64,000 bases of DNA, from positions 1 through 64,000 of the forward strand of contig OU365335.1 of NCBI GenBank assembly GCA_910822395.1. The letters are read 5' to 3'. The DNA is from Pseudoclavibacter triregionum (GTDB lineage: Bacteria > Actinomycetota > Actinomycetes > Actinomycetales > Microbacteriaceae). The stretch's first letter is position 1, and every line of letters starts with the position of its first letter. The notes beneath the pieces were generated by a model. The model had not been told where the DNA came from and made no database searches. It saw only the letters and a program-made list of their open reading frames with translations. The translations under genes and the position numbers were made by a program. This document shows, piece by piece, positions 10,341 to 19,043 of the stretch.

Positions 10341-11318
10341 CTAGCGCGTGGTGCCCGCGATCTTCGGCAGGGCGCCGCCGGCGGCCGCGTTGCGGTCGGG
10401 GCGGAAGTTCGAGAAGTCGACGCCGTCGAGGCCCTTCACGAGGGCGACCTCGTCCTCGATGAGGGCGGCCTCCCACTCCTCCGGGCCGACGAGCGGCAGG
10501 CGCACGCGCGGCGAGCCGATGCGGCCGAGGCCGTGGAGGAGGTACTTCGTGGAGACGGTGCCGGGCACGTGCGTCATCGTGGCGCGCACGAGCGGCTCGA
10601 GGAGGCGGTGCTGCTCGGTGGCGGCGGCGAGGTCGCCGCGGTTCACGGCGTCGACCATGGTGCGGTACGGGCCGGGGGCGAGGTTCGCCGTGACGCCGAT
10701 GAGGCCGGAGGCGCCGATCGCCATCTCCGGCAGCGCGTTCGCGTCGTCGCCGGCGAAGTAGAGCATGTCGGTCTGGTTCATGACCCGCGACACCTCGGCG
10801 AGGTCGCCCTTGGCGTCCTTCACGGCGAGGATGTTCGGGTGCTTCGCGAGGCGGAGGATCGTCTCGTAGCGGATCGGGATGCCCGAGCGGCCGGGGATGT
10901 CGTAGAGGATCATCGGCAGGTCGGTGGCGTCCGCGATCATGCGGAAGTGCGTGAGGACGCCCGCCTGCGTCGGCTTGTTGTAGTACGGCGTGACGGCCAT
11001 GATGCCGTCGGCGCCGGCCGCGGCCGACTGCTTCGCGAGCTGGATGGCGTGGGCCGTCTCGTTCGAGGGGCCGCCCGTGATGATCTTCGCGCGGCCGGCG
11101 GAGACGGACTTGCCGACCTCGACGAGCTTGAGCTTCTCGGCGTCCGTGAGGGTGGAGGTCTCGCCCGTGGTGCCGGTGACGACGATGCCGTCGGCCCCGT
11201 TCGAGATGACGTCGTCCATGTGCCGCTCGACGCCGTCCCAGTCGACCTCGCCGTCGACGGTCATCGGCGTCACGAGCGCGACCAGGACCTGGCCGAAGGG
11301 GTTCTCGCGAGTGCTCAC
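10341..11318 (-). CDS. dapA: 4-hydroxy-tetrahydrodipicolinate synthase
   Basis: A 325-residue class I aldolase that condenses pyruvate with aspartate semialdehyde, the first committed step of lysine and diaminopimelate synthesis. Key features are TGTTGETSTLT (pyruvate binding), the tyrosine of ILYDIPGRSG near 139, and the Schiff-base lysine of LAVKDAKGD near 165. GTG at 11318 (start VSTRENPFGQVL) is chosen because it gives the usual family N-terminus; the upstream in-frame extension is arginine-rich and unlike the family, although no strong ribosome site precedes the GTG. It is likely co-transcribed with rnj. Confidence 0.95.
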   Translation of the reverse strand: MSTRENPFGQVLVALVTPMTVDGEVDWDGVERHMDDVISNGADGIVVTGTTGETSTLTDAEKLKLVEVGKSVSAGRAKIITGGPSNETAHAIQLAKQSAAAGADGIMAVTPYYNKPTQAGVLTHFRMIADATDLPMILYDIPGRSGIPIRYETILRLAKHPNILAVKDAKGDLAEVSRVMNQTDMLYFAGDDANALPEMAIGASGLIGVTANLAPGPYRTMVDAVNRGDLAAATEQHRLLEPLVRATMTHVPGTVSTKYLLHGLGRIGSPRVRLPLVGPEEWEAALIEDEVALVKGLDGVDFSNFRPDRNAAAGGALPKIAGTTR

Positions 11319-11502
11319 GGGACCCAGACTACCCGCCGCGACTCCGCGCGCCCGGGATGGGCTCCGCGGAGGGTTCGCCGCGCAAGCGATCGTCACCTCC
11401 GCGTCACGCGCGCAGCACCGACGGGACATCCGACCCGAATACGGTCCGAATCGTTCTCGCCGCTGGCGCGCCCGCGCCGGCGGCAGCGCCGCCTTCGGCG
11501 CC

Positions 11503-13137
11503 ATGACCACGACGACCGGCCCGTCGTCGTCGGCCTCGCCGTACCTCGTCCCCGTCGCGGACGGCTACTCGACGACGTCGATCCTCACGGTCGGCGACAC
11601 GGTGGGCGGCTACCCCATGGCCGGCATCGCGGACGGCCTCGGCGCGTACGACAACGGCGACGGCACCTTCACGATCCTCATGAACCACGAGCTCAAGGCG
11701 GGCCAAGGCGCGGTGCACGCGCACGGCGCGACCGGCTCCTTCATCTCGAAGTACGTCGTGAAGAACGACCTCACGGTCGTCTCGGGCTCGGACCTCATCC
11801 AGCGCGTCATGGTGTGGGACGCCGCGACGAGCACGTGGTCGCAGCAGGTCGTCGAGGTCTCGCGCTTCTGCTCGTCCGACCTCGCCCCGGCCGGCGCGTA
11901 CTTCGACGCCGCCACGGGCGCGGGCTCGCAGGAGCTCATCTACCTCACGGGCGAGGAGAACGGCGCGACGGGCCGCGCCACCGCCACGGTCGCCACGGGC
12001 GCCGAGGCCGGCACGACGTACGTGCTCCCCTGGATGGGCCAGATGAGCTTCGAGAACATGACGACGCTCCCCGACACCGGCTCGAAGACGATCGTCGCCC
12101 TCACCGACGACTCGAACGGCGGCGAGGTCTACTTCTACGTCGGCGACAAGAAGACGACGGGCAACGCCGTCGAGCGCGCGGGCCTCACGGGCGGCAATCT
12201 CTACGGCCTCTCGATCGCGGGCGTCGCGGACGAGACCGACGCGACAGACGTCGGCGCGGGCGCGACCTTCACGCTCGTCGAGATCCCGAACGCGGCGGCG
12301 ATCACGGGCGACGAGCTCGAGGCGGTCTCGGCCTCGCTCGGCGTCTCGTCGATGGCCCGCCCGGAGGACAGCGCCTGGAACCCGGCGAACCAGAACGGCC
12401 TCTACTTCACGACGACGGCCTCGTTCAAGGGCATCAGCCGCATGTGGCACCTCCAGTTCATCGACGTCGCCGGCAACCCGGCGGCGGGCGGCGTCGCCAC
12501 GGTCGCCGCGCAGTCGCCGGCCTACGACGCGGCGCTCGCGGACGCCCAGCAGGGCGGCCCGCGCATGATGGACAACATGACGGTGAACGCCGACGGCACC
12601 GTCTACATCCAGGAGGACCCGGGCAACAACCCGTACCTCTCGGGCGTGTGGCGCCTCGACCCGGCGACGGGCTCGCTCGAGCGCATCCTCCAGCATGACC
12701 CGGCCCGCTTCGGCGAGGGCGTCGCGGGCGCGCTCACGAACGACGAGGAGTCGTCGGGCATCATCCCCGTGCCGTTCCTCGGCGAGGGGAAGTACCTCCT
12801 CGACGTCCAGGCGCACTACCCGCTCGACGCCACGCTCGTGGAGGGCGGCCAGCTCCTCCTCCTCGACGTCGCGGCCGAGCAGCCGACGCCGACGCCGACG
12901 GCCACCCCGACCGAGACCGCCACGGTCGAGCCGACGGCGACGGCCGAGCCCACGGTCGCCCCGACCGAGTCGGCGACGGCCGCCCCGGTCGCCACGTCGA
13001 CCCCGAAGCCGGGCGCCTCGGCCCCGCTCGCGAACACCGGCGCCGAGGGCCTCTTCGCCCTCGTCTCCGGCGCGGCGGCCGCGCTCGTCCTCGGCGGCGC
13101 GACCTGGATCATCTCGCGCTCGCGCGGCGACGCGTAG
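11503..13137 (+). CDS. DUF839/PhoX-like protein with LANTG wall-sorting signal
   Basis: A 544-residue protein with the beta-propeller-like DUF839 fold found in PhoX-type phosphatases: GDTVGGYPMAGIADGLGAYD, ILMNHELKAGQG, LTGEENGATGR and FENMTTLPDTGSKTIVALTDD. The last 110 residues are a Thr/Pro/Glu/Ala-rich spacer, then PLANTG, a hydrophobic stretch and SRSRGDA, a complete sortase signal of the LAxTG (class E) type. Oddly, no signal peptide is visible: the in-frame ATG at 11503 starts MTTTTGPSSSASPY and the bases upstream encode only arginine-rich sequence in this frame. Either the export signal was lost by deletion or frameshift, or the true start was not recognised. Substrate is unknown. Confidence 0.75.
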   Translation: MTTTTGPSSSASPYLVPVADGYSTTSILTVGDTVGGYPMAGIADGLGAYDNGDGTFTILMNHELKAGQGAVHAHGATGSFISKYVVKNDLTVVSGSDLIQRVMVWDAATSTWSQQVVEVSRFCSSDLAPAGAYFDAATGAGSQELIYLTGEENGATGRATATVATGAEAGTTYVLPWMGQMSFENMTTLPDTGSKTIVALTDDSNGGEVYFYVGDKKTTGNAVERAGLTGGNLYGLSIAGVADETDATDVGAGATFTLVEIPNAAAITGDELEAVSASLGVSSMARPEDSAWNPANQNGLYFTTTASFKGISRMWHLQFIDVAGNPAAGGVATVAAQSPAYDAALADAQQGGPRMMDNMTVNADGTVYIQEDPGNNPYLSGVWRLDPATGSLERILQHDPARFGEGVAGALTNDEESSGIIPVPFLGEGKYLLDVQAHYPLDATLVEGGQLLLLDVAAEQPTPTPTATPTETATVEPTATAEPTVAPTESATAAPVATSTPKPGASAPLANTGAEGLFALVSGAAAALVLGGATWIISRSRGDA

Positions 13138-13331
13138 GGTCCGGACGGCCCGGGTCGCCTGGGCCGCGGCCCGGGTCGGCACGATCACGGAGGGCGTCCG
13201 CCGTATGGCGGGCGCCCTCCGGCGTGCCCGCGGCGGGACGGCGCCTCGGCGCCTGCTCCTGCGCGCCAGGCATCCCCGAATCCCCCTCGACTCGCCCCGC
13301 GCCGAGCGATCAAATACGATCCCTGCGCGTG

Positions 13332-13820
13332 ATGAACGCACTCACGAAGATCGCGTCCCTGTCCGCGCTCGCGCTCGCCGGCCTCACCCTGGCCGGATGC
13401 GCGACGACCCCCGCCGCGTCGACCTCCCCGACCGCGCCGGCCACCGCGGTCGCCTCGACCTCGGCGCCCTCGCTCGACGACATCGCGTACGTCCTGCAGG
13501 CGAAGTGCGGCGACGAGCCCCGCAACACCTTCATCTCGCTCGAGGCCGCCTGGACCCGCAGCGACCTGCCCGACGGCTGCACGGGCATCACCTACGGCGG
13601 CACCCACTTCGCGCCGGAGGACCAGGCGATCATCGACGCCCACCCCTCGCTCGGCGAGGACGGCTTCCTCGCGGCGTACGGCGCCTGCGCCTACGCCGAC
13701 CTTCGCCCGTACTTCGCGGCCCCGCTCGAGGGCGAGCTCGCCGAGCAGGCCCGCGCCTCGCTCGAGATCTGCCCGACGAACCCCGCGACGCCGCAGCTGC
13801 AGGCGGCGCTCGGCCAGTAG
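13332..13820 (+). CDS. Small secreted lipoprotein of unknown function
   Basis: A 162-residue lipoprotein. A basic/hydrophobic signal (MNALTKIASLSALALAGL) ends in the lipobox LAGC at residues 19-22, so the mature protein should be lipid-anchored outside the membrane. A Ser/Thr/Ala/Pro-rich linker follows, then a compact domain with four cysteines (AKCGDEPRNTF, DGCTGITYGG, YGACAYADL, EICPTNPATP) that may form two disulfides. I do not recognise the domain. A TACGAT -10-like element lies at 13313-13318, implying a very short leader. A GTG immediately upstream of the ATG is an alternative start. Confidence 0.7.
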   Translation: MNALTKIASLSALALAGLTLAGCATTPAASTSPTAPATAVASTSAPSLDDIAYVLQAKCGDEPRNTFISLEAAWTRSDLPDGCTGITYGGTHFAPEDQAIIDAHPSLGEDGFLAAYGACAYADLRPYFAAPLEGELAEQARASLEICPTNPATPQLQAALGQ

Positions 13821-13849
13821 CGCCGGCGGTCCGACCGGCCCGCCATGAC

Positions 13850-13896
13850 GAGGGCCCGGCGCAGGGAGGCGTCCACTCCCCCGCGCCCGGGCCCTC
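13850..13896. terminator. Bidirectional hairpin terminator
   Basis: GAGGGCCCGGCGC pairs with GCGCCCGGGCCCTC around a G/C-rich loop. It lies between the ends of the convergent lipoprotein and acyl-CoA synthetase genes and can serve both. Confidence 0.75.
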
Positions 13897-13929
13897 GCTG
13901 GATCGGCGGCGGTGCGGCTCGGCCGCCCG

Positions 13930-15777
13930 CTAGCCCGTCTTGAGGTCCGGGAAGTCCTCTTCGCGCCACTCGTTCGGGATCCGCTCGCCGCGCCAGGCGA
14001 TCCGCTGCTCGCGGTCGCGCAGCTCGACGCGGCGGATCTTGCCCGAGGCGGTCTTCGGCAGCTCGCGGAACTCGAGGCGCCGCACGCGCATGTAGGGCGG
14101 GAGGGTGCGGCGGGCGTGGCGGAGGATCTCGAGCGCGGTCGCGTCGTCCTCCTCGTAGCCCGCGGCGAGGCCCACGTACGCCTTCGTGATGTTGAGGCGC
14201 GTCGCGTCGGGCGCGCCGACGACCGCCGCCTCGGCGACGGCCGGGTGCTCGACGAGCGCCGACTCGACCTCGAACGGCGAGACCTTGTAGTCGGACGACT
14301 TGAAGATGTCGTCCGTCCGGCCGACGAAGGTGTAGCGGCCCTCGGGGTCGCGCTGGGCGACGTCGCCGGTGTGGAAGATGCCGCCGCGGCAGCGCTCGGC
14401 CGTGGCCTCCTCGTCGCCGAAGTAGCCGATCATGAGGTTGAGCGGACGGCCCTGCTCGAGCTCGATGCACACCTCGCCCTCGGCGCGCGGGGCGTCGTCG
14501 GGGATCCGCTCCCCCGTGTGCTCGTCGGCGAGCACGATCCGCACGCCCGGCAGCGGACGCCCCATCGAGCCCGGGACGACGCCCGACTCGCCGGGCGCAT
14601 TGCCGATGATCGCGGTCGTCTCGGTCTGGCCGTAGCCGTCGCGGATCTCGAGGCCCCACCACTCGCGGATGCGGGCGATGACCTCGGGGTTGAGCGGCTC
14701 GCCGGCAGAGAGGAGTTCCCGCAGGCCGGACGGCTTCTCCGAGCGGCCGGCCTTGATGACCATGCGCCACACGGTCGGCGGCGCGCAGAAGGTGTTCACG
14801 CCCGAGGAGTCGAGGACCTCGATGAGGCGCTCCGGCGAGAAGCGGACGACGTTGTCGACGACGACGGTCGCGCCCACGTGCCAGGGGGCGAAGAAGGCGC
14901 TCCAGGCGTGCTTGCCCCAGCCGGGCGAGGAGATGACCATGTGCGTGTCGCCGGGGCGCACGCCGATCCACGCCATCGTCGAGAGGTGGCCGACGGGGTA
15001 CGAGCGGTGCGAGTGGACGACGATCTTCGGCTTCGAGGTCGTGCCCGAGGTGAAGTAGATGATGGCCGGATCGTGGCCGCCCGCGCGCGCCTCGAGCGGC
15101 GCCTCGCTCGCCTCGAGGGCCTCCTCGAAGGGGATGCGGGGGCGGTTCCGGTCCTCGGCCGGGTCGTTGCGGAAGCCGAGGGCGACGCGCTCGGCGCCGC
15201 GGGCGCCGCCGACGGCGATGAGCTGGAAGTCGCCGTCGACGCCGTCGAACTTCTCGGCGTCGGCCTCGTCGGTGATGACCCAGCGGACCTGGCCGCGCTC
15301 GACGCGGTCGTCGAGCTCGCCGGGGCCGAGGACGATCGCGGTCGGGAGCATGACCGCGCCGGCCTTCATGACGGCGAGCATGGCGATCCACAGCTCGACG
15401 CGATTAGCGAGCATGAGCATGACGACCTCGCCGGGCGCGACGCCGCGCTCGACGAGCCAGTTCGCGACGCGGTTCGAGCGTCGGCGGAGCTCGTCGAAGG
15501 TGTAGCTCGACTCCTCGCGGTCGTCCTCGATGATGCGCAGGGCGACCGTGTCGGGGTGCTCGGCCGCGAGGACGTCGAACCAGTGCTGCGCCCAGTTGAA
15601 TTCGTCGCCGACCTCGGGCCAGGAGAACTCCGCGCGGGTCTTCGCCGGGTCGCCGGCGTGCTCGAGGAGCCAATCGCGCGAGGCGCGGAACGCGGCGGTG
15701 CCGGGGTGGGCGGCAAGGGCCTGGGCGGGGCTCTCGGGGCGGCTCGTGTCGGGAACAGCGGCGTTCAGGTCGTCCAT
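13930..15777 (-). CDS. Acetyl/acyl-CoA synthetase-like AMP-forming ligase
   Basis: A 615-residue ANL-superfamily enzyme that activates a carboxylic acid as acyl-AMP and then the CoA thioester. Motifs: the P-loop IIYFTSGTTSKPKIV near residue 245, DGYGQTETTAIIG (A5), HTGDVAQRDPEGRYTFVGR (A7/A8), and PKTASGKIRR with the A10 lysine near the C-terminus. Overall layout and length resemble the medium-chain/acetyl-CoA synthetase group; the acid used cannot be decided. The ATG at 15775-15777 (MDDLNAAVP) is chosen; GGAGG lies 14 bases upstream, so an in-frame GTG a little further upstream is possible. It is divergent from the HNH gene. Confidence 0.85.
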   Translation of the reverse strand: MDDLNAAVPDTSRPESPAQALAAHPGTAAFRASRDWLLEHAGDPAKTRAEFSWPEVGDEFNWAQHWFDVLAAEHPDTVALRIIEDDREESSYTFDELRRRSNRVANWLVERGVAPGEVVMLMLANRVELWIAMLAVMKAGAVMLPTAIVLGPGELDDRVERGQVRWVITDEADAEKFDGVDGDFQLIAVGGARGAERVALGFRNDPAEDRNRPRIPFEEALEASEAPLEARAGGHDPAIIYFTSGTTSKPKIVVHSHRSYPVGHLSTMAWIGVRPGDTHMVISSPGWGKHAWSAFFAPWHVGATVVVDNVVRFSPERLIEVLDSSGVNTFCAPPTVWRMVIKAGRSEKPSGLRELLSAGEPLNPEVIARIREWWGLEIRDGYGQTETTAIIGNAPGESGVVPGSMGRPLPGVRIVLADEHTGERIPDDAPRAEGEVCIELEQGRPLNLMIGYFGDEEATAERCRGGIFHTGDVAQRDPEGRYTFVGRTDDIFKSSDYKVSPFEVESALVEHPAVAEAAVVGAPDATRLNITKAYVGLAAGYEEDDATALEILRHARRTLPPYMRVRRLEFRELPKTASGKIRRVELRDREQRIAWRGERIPNEWREEDFPDLKTG

Positions 15778-15839
15778 GGAGATATCTAACACCTCCGCGG
15801 AGGGCGGGGAGGCGGATGCGAGGCGGATCGAGGACCTGT

Positions 15840-15855
15840 TCGAACATCTGTTCCC
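15840..15855 (+). promoter_or_regulatory. Candidate LexA (SOS) box
   Basis: TCGAACATCTGTTCCC matches 10 of the 12 defined bases of the actinobacterial SOS box TCGAAC-N4-GTTCGA. It sits in the divergent region, about 87 bases before the HNH protein start. LexA control of 13E12 proteins is known in mycobacteria. A match this imperfect could be chance. Confidence 0.5.
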
Positions 15856-15926
15856 AGCACTCTCCCAGGCGATGTGTTTGTTTGTTCGATACACTGATGG
15901 TGCGCGGGGAACGGGGGTGCGAATCC

Positions 15927-17459
15927 ATGGGGATGGCGAGCGAGCCGAACAGGCGGGCTTCGACGAGGAGCCTGCCGGAGACCGCGGACACTTCGAGCCC
16001 CGCGCCCTCGAGCGACCCCATCGCGGGGGCCGAGGGCGCGCGCCGCCTCATCGCGGCCGGCCAGGCGGCGCTGTCGATGTTCATCGCGAACGTCTACGAC
16101 CGCACGCTCGCCGAGAGCGAGGGGCGCTCCGATGTCGCGCTCGATCACGCCCTGCGGTCGGCCGCCGCCGAGCTCGGGGTCGCCCTCCGGCGTCCGCCGC
16201 AGAGCCTGCTCGCCGAGATGGAGCGCGCGCACGCGCTCGTCTCGGCGTTCCCCGCGACGCAGCGGGCCTGGCTCGAAGGGCGCATCGACCAGGGGCATGC
16301 GCGCGCGATCGAGCGTCACGGCTCCCCCATCGAGTCCGAAGACCGCCGCGCCCGATACGAAGAGATCCTGCTGGAGGAGGCACCGGAGCTCACGCCGCGC
16401 CAGCTCGACGCCCGCGCCCGCGCGCTCGCCGCCGAGGCGCGGGAGCAGTCCGCCGAGGAGCGGCACGAGGAGGCCGCCCGCGAGCGCCGCGTCATCGTGC
16501 AGGACGAGGCCGAGGGGATGTCCTGGCTCATGGCGCTCCTCCCGAGCTGGCAGGCGCACGCGATCCACGACCGGCTCACCGAGCACGCGAAGGGTCTCCG
16601 CGAGGCGGATCGCCAGGTTCGCGAGGCCGACGCCGCGGCCATGCCCGACGAGCGCAGCTTCGACGCGCTCCGGGCGGACTCCCTCGCGGACCTCCTGCTC
16701 GGCGCCGAGAGCCAGCAGCTCGCCCAGGCCTTCGGCGGCGCGGCGCCGCGCATCCAGGCCAAGGTGGCGGTCCAGGTGCCCGTCATGACGCTGCTCGGGC
16801 GCAGCGACGAGCCCGCGGAGCTGCTCGGCGTGGGCCCTGTGCCCCTCGCGACGGTGCGGGAGATCGCGGCCGAGGAGCCCGCGTTCGAGCGCGTGCTCCT
16901 CGACCCGGTGCGCCAGATCCCGGTGGCCGTCGAGACCTATCAGCCGTCCGCGGCGCTGCGCCGGACGCTCGCCGCCCGCGACCGGACCTGCCGCTTCCCC
17001 GGATGCCGGCGTCCCGCGGCCCGCTCCGACCTCGACCACACGGAGGACTGGGCGCACGGCGGCGCGACGAGCGTGGGCAACCTCGCCCACCTCTGCCGCG
17101 GGCATCACACGATCAAGCACCAGACCCCGTGGAAGGTTCGGCAGCTCGGCGGCGGCCGCCTCGAATGGACGACGCCCGGCGGGCGCGTGGTCGGCACCGC
17201 TCCCCCGCGCATCGGTCCGTGGTTCGAGCGCAACTCCAGCCCCGGCCAAGATCGACCGCCCGGCCGCCGGCGCGGCAGCGAGAACGAGCCCGGGTGCGGA
17301 TCCGCAGCCGATTCGGCGGCGTCAACGAGGTCAGGCTCGTCTACCTCCGAGCAGCAGACCTCAGAGCGCCTCACCTCCGAGCAGCAGAAGTCAGAGCATC
17401 AGACCTCCGAGCAGCAGACCTCCGAGCAGCAGACCTCCGGACCGCCGCCGCCCTTCTAG
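15927..17459 (+). CDS. 13E12/DUF222 HNH endonuclease family protein
   Basis: A 510-residue protein of the actinobacterial 13E12 repeat family. The DUF222 region occupies about residues 40-330. The HNH nuclease domain is near 350-400: CRFPGCRRPAARSDLDH, GGATSVGNLAHLCRGHH, TIKHQTPW, with the His-Asn-His residues and a Cys pair present. The C-terminus is an unusual low-complexity tail built of TSEQQ-like pentapeptides. Function of the family is not established; copies are numerous in actinobacteria and often DNA-damage induced. The start is uncertain: ATG 15927 is used because a GGGGG tract precedes it and a TACACT -10-like element lies at 15890-15895; in-frame ATGs at 15897 and 15933 are alternatives. 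Confidence 0.85.
   Translation: MGMASEPNRRASTRSLPETADTSSPAPSSDPIAGAEGARRLIAAGQAALSMFIANVYDRTLAESEGRSDVALDHALRSAAAELGVALRRPPQSLLAEMERAHALVSAFPATQRAWLEGRIDQGHARAIERHGSPIESEDRRARYEEILLEEAPELTPRQLDARARALAAEAREQSAEERHEEAARERRVIVQDEAEGMSWLMALLPSWQAHAIHDRLTEHAKGLREADRQVREADAAAMPDERSFDALRADSLADLLLGAESQQLAQAFGGAAPRIQAKVAVQVPVMTLLGRSDEPAELLGVGPVPLATVREIAAEEPAFERVLLDPVRQIPVAVETYQPSAALRRTLAARDRTCRFPGCRRPAARSDLDHTEDWAHGGATSVGNLAHLCRGHHTIKHQTPWKVRQLGGGRLEWTTPGGRVVGTAPPRIGPWFERNSSPGQDRPPGRRRGSENEPGCGSAADSAASTRSGSSTSEQQTSERLTSEQQKSEHQTSEQQTSEQQTSGPPPPF
17343..17432 (+). repeat. 15-bp coding minisatellite (TSEQQ pentapeptides)
   Basis: Six in-frame 15-base units; four are exactly ACCTCCGAGCAGCAG and two are variants, followed by a partial seventh. 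They encode TSEQQ, TSERL, TSEQQ, KSEHQ, TSEQQ, TSEQQ at the C-terminus of the HNH protein. Unit length is a multiple of three, so copy-number changes keep the frame. Confidence 0.9.
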
Positions 17460-17540
17460 GCGGCGCGATCCACCGCGACGCGACCCGCACCCGGCACCCC
17501 TCGCCACGTGCGGGCCGCTTCAGCGTGCCCGGCCGCGAGC

Positions 17541-17578
17541 GCGGGGCGGATGGCATCCCCCGACACCATCCGCCCCGC
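17541..17578. terminator. Bidirectional hairpin terminator
   Basis: A perfect 13-bp stem (GCGGGGCGGATGG / CCATCCGCCCCGC) with a 12-base loop, between the convergent HNH and carbamate kinase genes. Confidence 0.75.
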
Positions 17579-17633
17579 CGTCTCTCCAGGCGACCGTCTC
17601 GTTGGTCGACCGTCTGGCCAGGCGACCCGGCCG

Positions 17634-18572
17634 CTATCCGCCCGGCTCCGCCGTGCGCAGGCTCGCCCCGCTCACAACCGAGGTCCCGGCCTCGCCGGCG
17701 ACGATCCGGTCGATGTCCGGGAGCGAGCCGATCGCCGCCCGCATCCCAGTCGCGCGGACGAAGTTGCACCCGCCCTCGACCTTCGGCCCCATCGACCCCT
17801 TGGGCAGATCGAGTCCCTCGAGGTCCTCCGGCGCCGCCTCGACGACCTTGCGCTGTCGATCCGTCCCCCAGTCGAGGAAGAGCCCTTCGACATCGGTGGC
17901 GATGACGAGGAGATCCGCCCCGAGGCCCTCCGCGAGCTTCGCCGCGCAGAGGTCCTTGTCGATGACCGCCTCGACGCCCTCGAGCCGCCCGTCGTCGCGG
18001 ACGATCGTCGGGATCCCGCCGCCGCCCGCGCAGATGACGATGCAGCCACGCTCCGCGAGCGCCCGGATCTCGTCGATCTCGAGGATCTCCTGCGGCAGCG
18101 GGCTCGGCACCACGCGCCGGAACGCGTCCCCGTCGGGCGCGATCGCCCACCCCTTCTCGGTCTTGAGCGCCTCCGCCGCGGCCTCGTCGTAGACGGGTCC
18201 GATCGGCTTCGTCGGGTTCGCGAAGGCCGGATCCGAGGCGTCGACGCGCACGAGCGTGAGCATCGTCGCGACGTGCTGCCCCTCATCCGCGTGGTTCCGG
18301 ATCTCCTGCTCGATCGTGTACCCGATCATGGCCTCGGTCTGAGCCCCGAGCACGTCGAGCGGATACGGCGCGACCTTCGTGTACGACGCCGCCTGGAGCG
18401 CGAGCAGCCCCACCTGCGGCCCGTTGCCGTGGGTGATGACGAGCTCGTGCTCGGGCAGCAGCGAGCAGATCCGCTGCGCCGCCTCCACGATGTTCGCGTG
18501 CTGGTTCTCGTACGTCATCGGCTGGCCGCGCTTGAGGAGCGCGTTGCCGCCGAGGGCGATGACGATCTTCAT
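17634..18572 (-). CDS. arcC: Carbamate kinase
   Basis: A 312-residue amino-acid-kinase-fold enzyme that makes ATP from carbamoyl phosphate, last step of the arginine deiminase pathway. Evidence: [19 protein letters not shown] at the N-terminus, [53 protein letters not shown], and [14 protein letters not shown] near the end. The ATG has AAGGAG at good spacing. It lies 28 bp after the remains of arcB on the same strand, the usual arcBC order, so it was once part of an arginine deiminase operon; the rest is absent from the window and its promoter may have been lost with the 5' part of arcB. Confidence 0.95.
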   Translation of the reverse strand: MKIVIALGGNALLKRGQPMTYENQHANIVEAAQRICSLLPEHELVITHGNGPQVGLLALQAASYTKVAPYPLDVLGAQTEAMIGYTIEQEIRNHADEGQHVATMLTLVRVDASDPAFANPTKPIGPVYDEAAAEALKTEKGWAIAPDGDAFRRVVPSPLPQEILEIDEIRALAERGCIVICAGGGGIPTIVRDDGRLEGVEAVIDKDLCAAKLAEGLGADLLVIATDVEGLFLDWGTDRQRKVVEAAPEDLEGLDLPKGSMGPKVEGGCNFVRATGMRAAIGSLPDIDRIVAGEAGTSVVSGASLRTAEPGG

Positions 18573-18600
18573 GGCCTGGCTCCTTCCGTGCCGCGCGCCG

Positions 18601-18966
18601 CTAGCCGAGGGTCGAGACGAGGATCGCCTTGATCGTGTGCATTCGGTTCTCCGCCTGCTCGAAGGAGATGTTCGCCGGGCCCTCGAAGACGTCCTCGGTC
18701 ACCTCGATGCCGTTCGCGAGCTCGGGGTGCTGCTCCGCGATCTGCGCCCCGATCTTCGTCTCCGAGTTGTGGAACGCGGGCAGGCAGTGCATGAACTTCA
18801 CGCGCGGGTTCTCGGCCGCCTGCATGAGCTCGCTGTTCACTTGGTACGGCAGGAGCTGCTCGATGCGCGGCCCCCACGTCTCGATCGGCTCGGCCATCGA
18901 CACCCACACGTCCGTGTAGATGAAGTCGACCTCGCGCACGGCCTCCTTCGGGTCGTCCGTGATCGT
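18601..18966 (-). pseudogene. arcB: Ornithine carbamoyltransferase, 5'-truncated remnant
   Basis: About 121 C-terminal residues of a catabolic ornithine carbamoyltransferase, from [15 protein letters not shown] through [22 protein letters not shown] (the HCLP ornithine-binding motif) and VTEDVFEGP to the natural end VSTLG. The N-terminal carbamoyl-phosphate domain, about 215 residues with the STRTR motif, is missing. Upstream of the break at about 18967, 77 bp of unrelated sequence lead straight into the lepA stop codon. The remnant cannot make an active enzyme. A deletion, inversion breakpoint or assembly join would each explain it. Confidence 0.85.
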
Positions 18967-19043
18967 CGGGCGTCCAAAGGAAGAGCCTTTTCCGGGTGGT
19001 GCCTTGGAGAAAAGGTCGAAGCGCTGCGCCGCAGAGCCCCTGC
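18967..19043. other. Rearrangement junction between arcB remnant and lepA
   Basis: A 77-bp segment that matches neither arcB nor a lepA trailer. It contains a locally AT-richer piece with GGAAGAGCCTTTTCC. No insertion sequence end or target duplication could be defined. Confidence 0.4.

Noticed and set aside
18970-18995. GGCTCTTCC near the arcB break as an ISL3 end
   Set aside because: Only eight bases match, with no partner end, transposase or target duplication.
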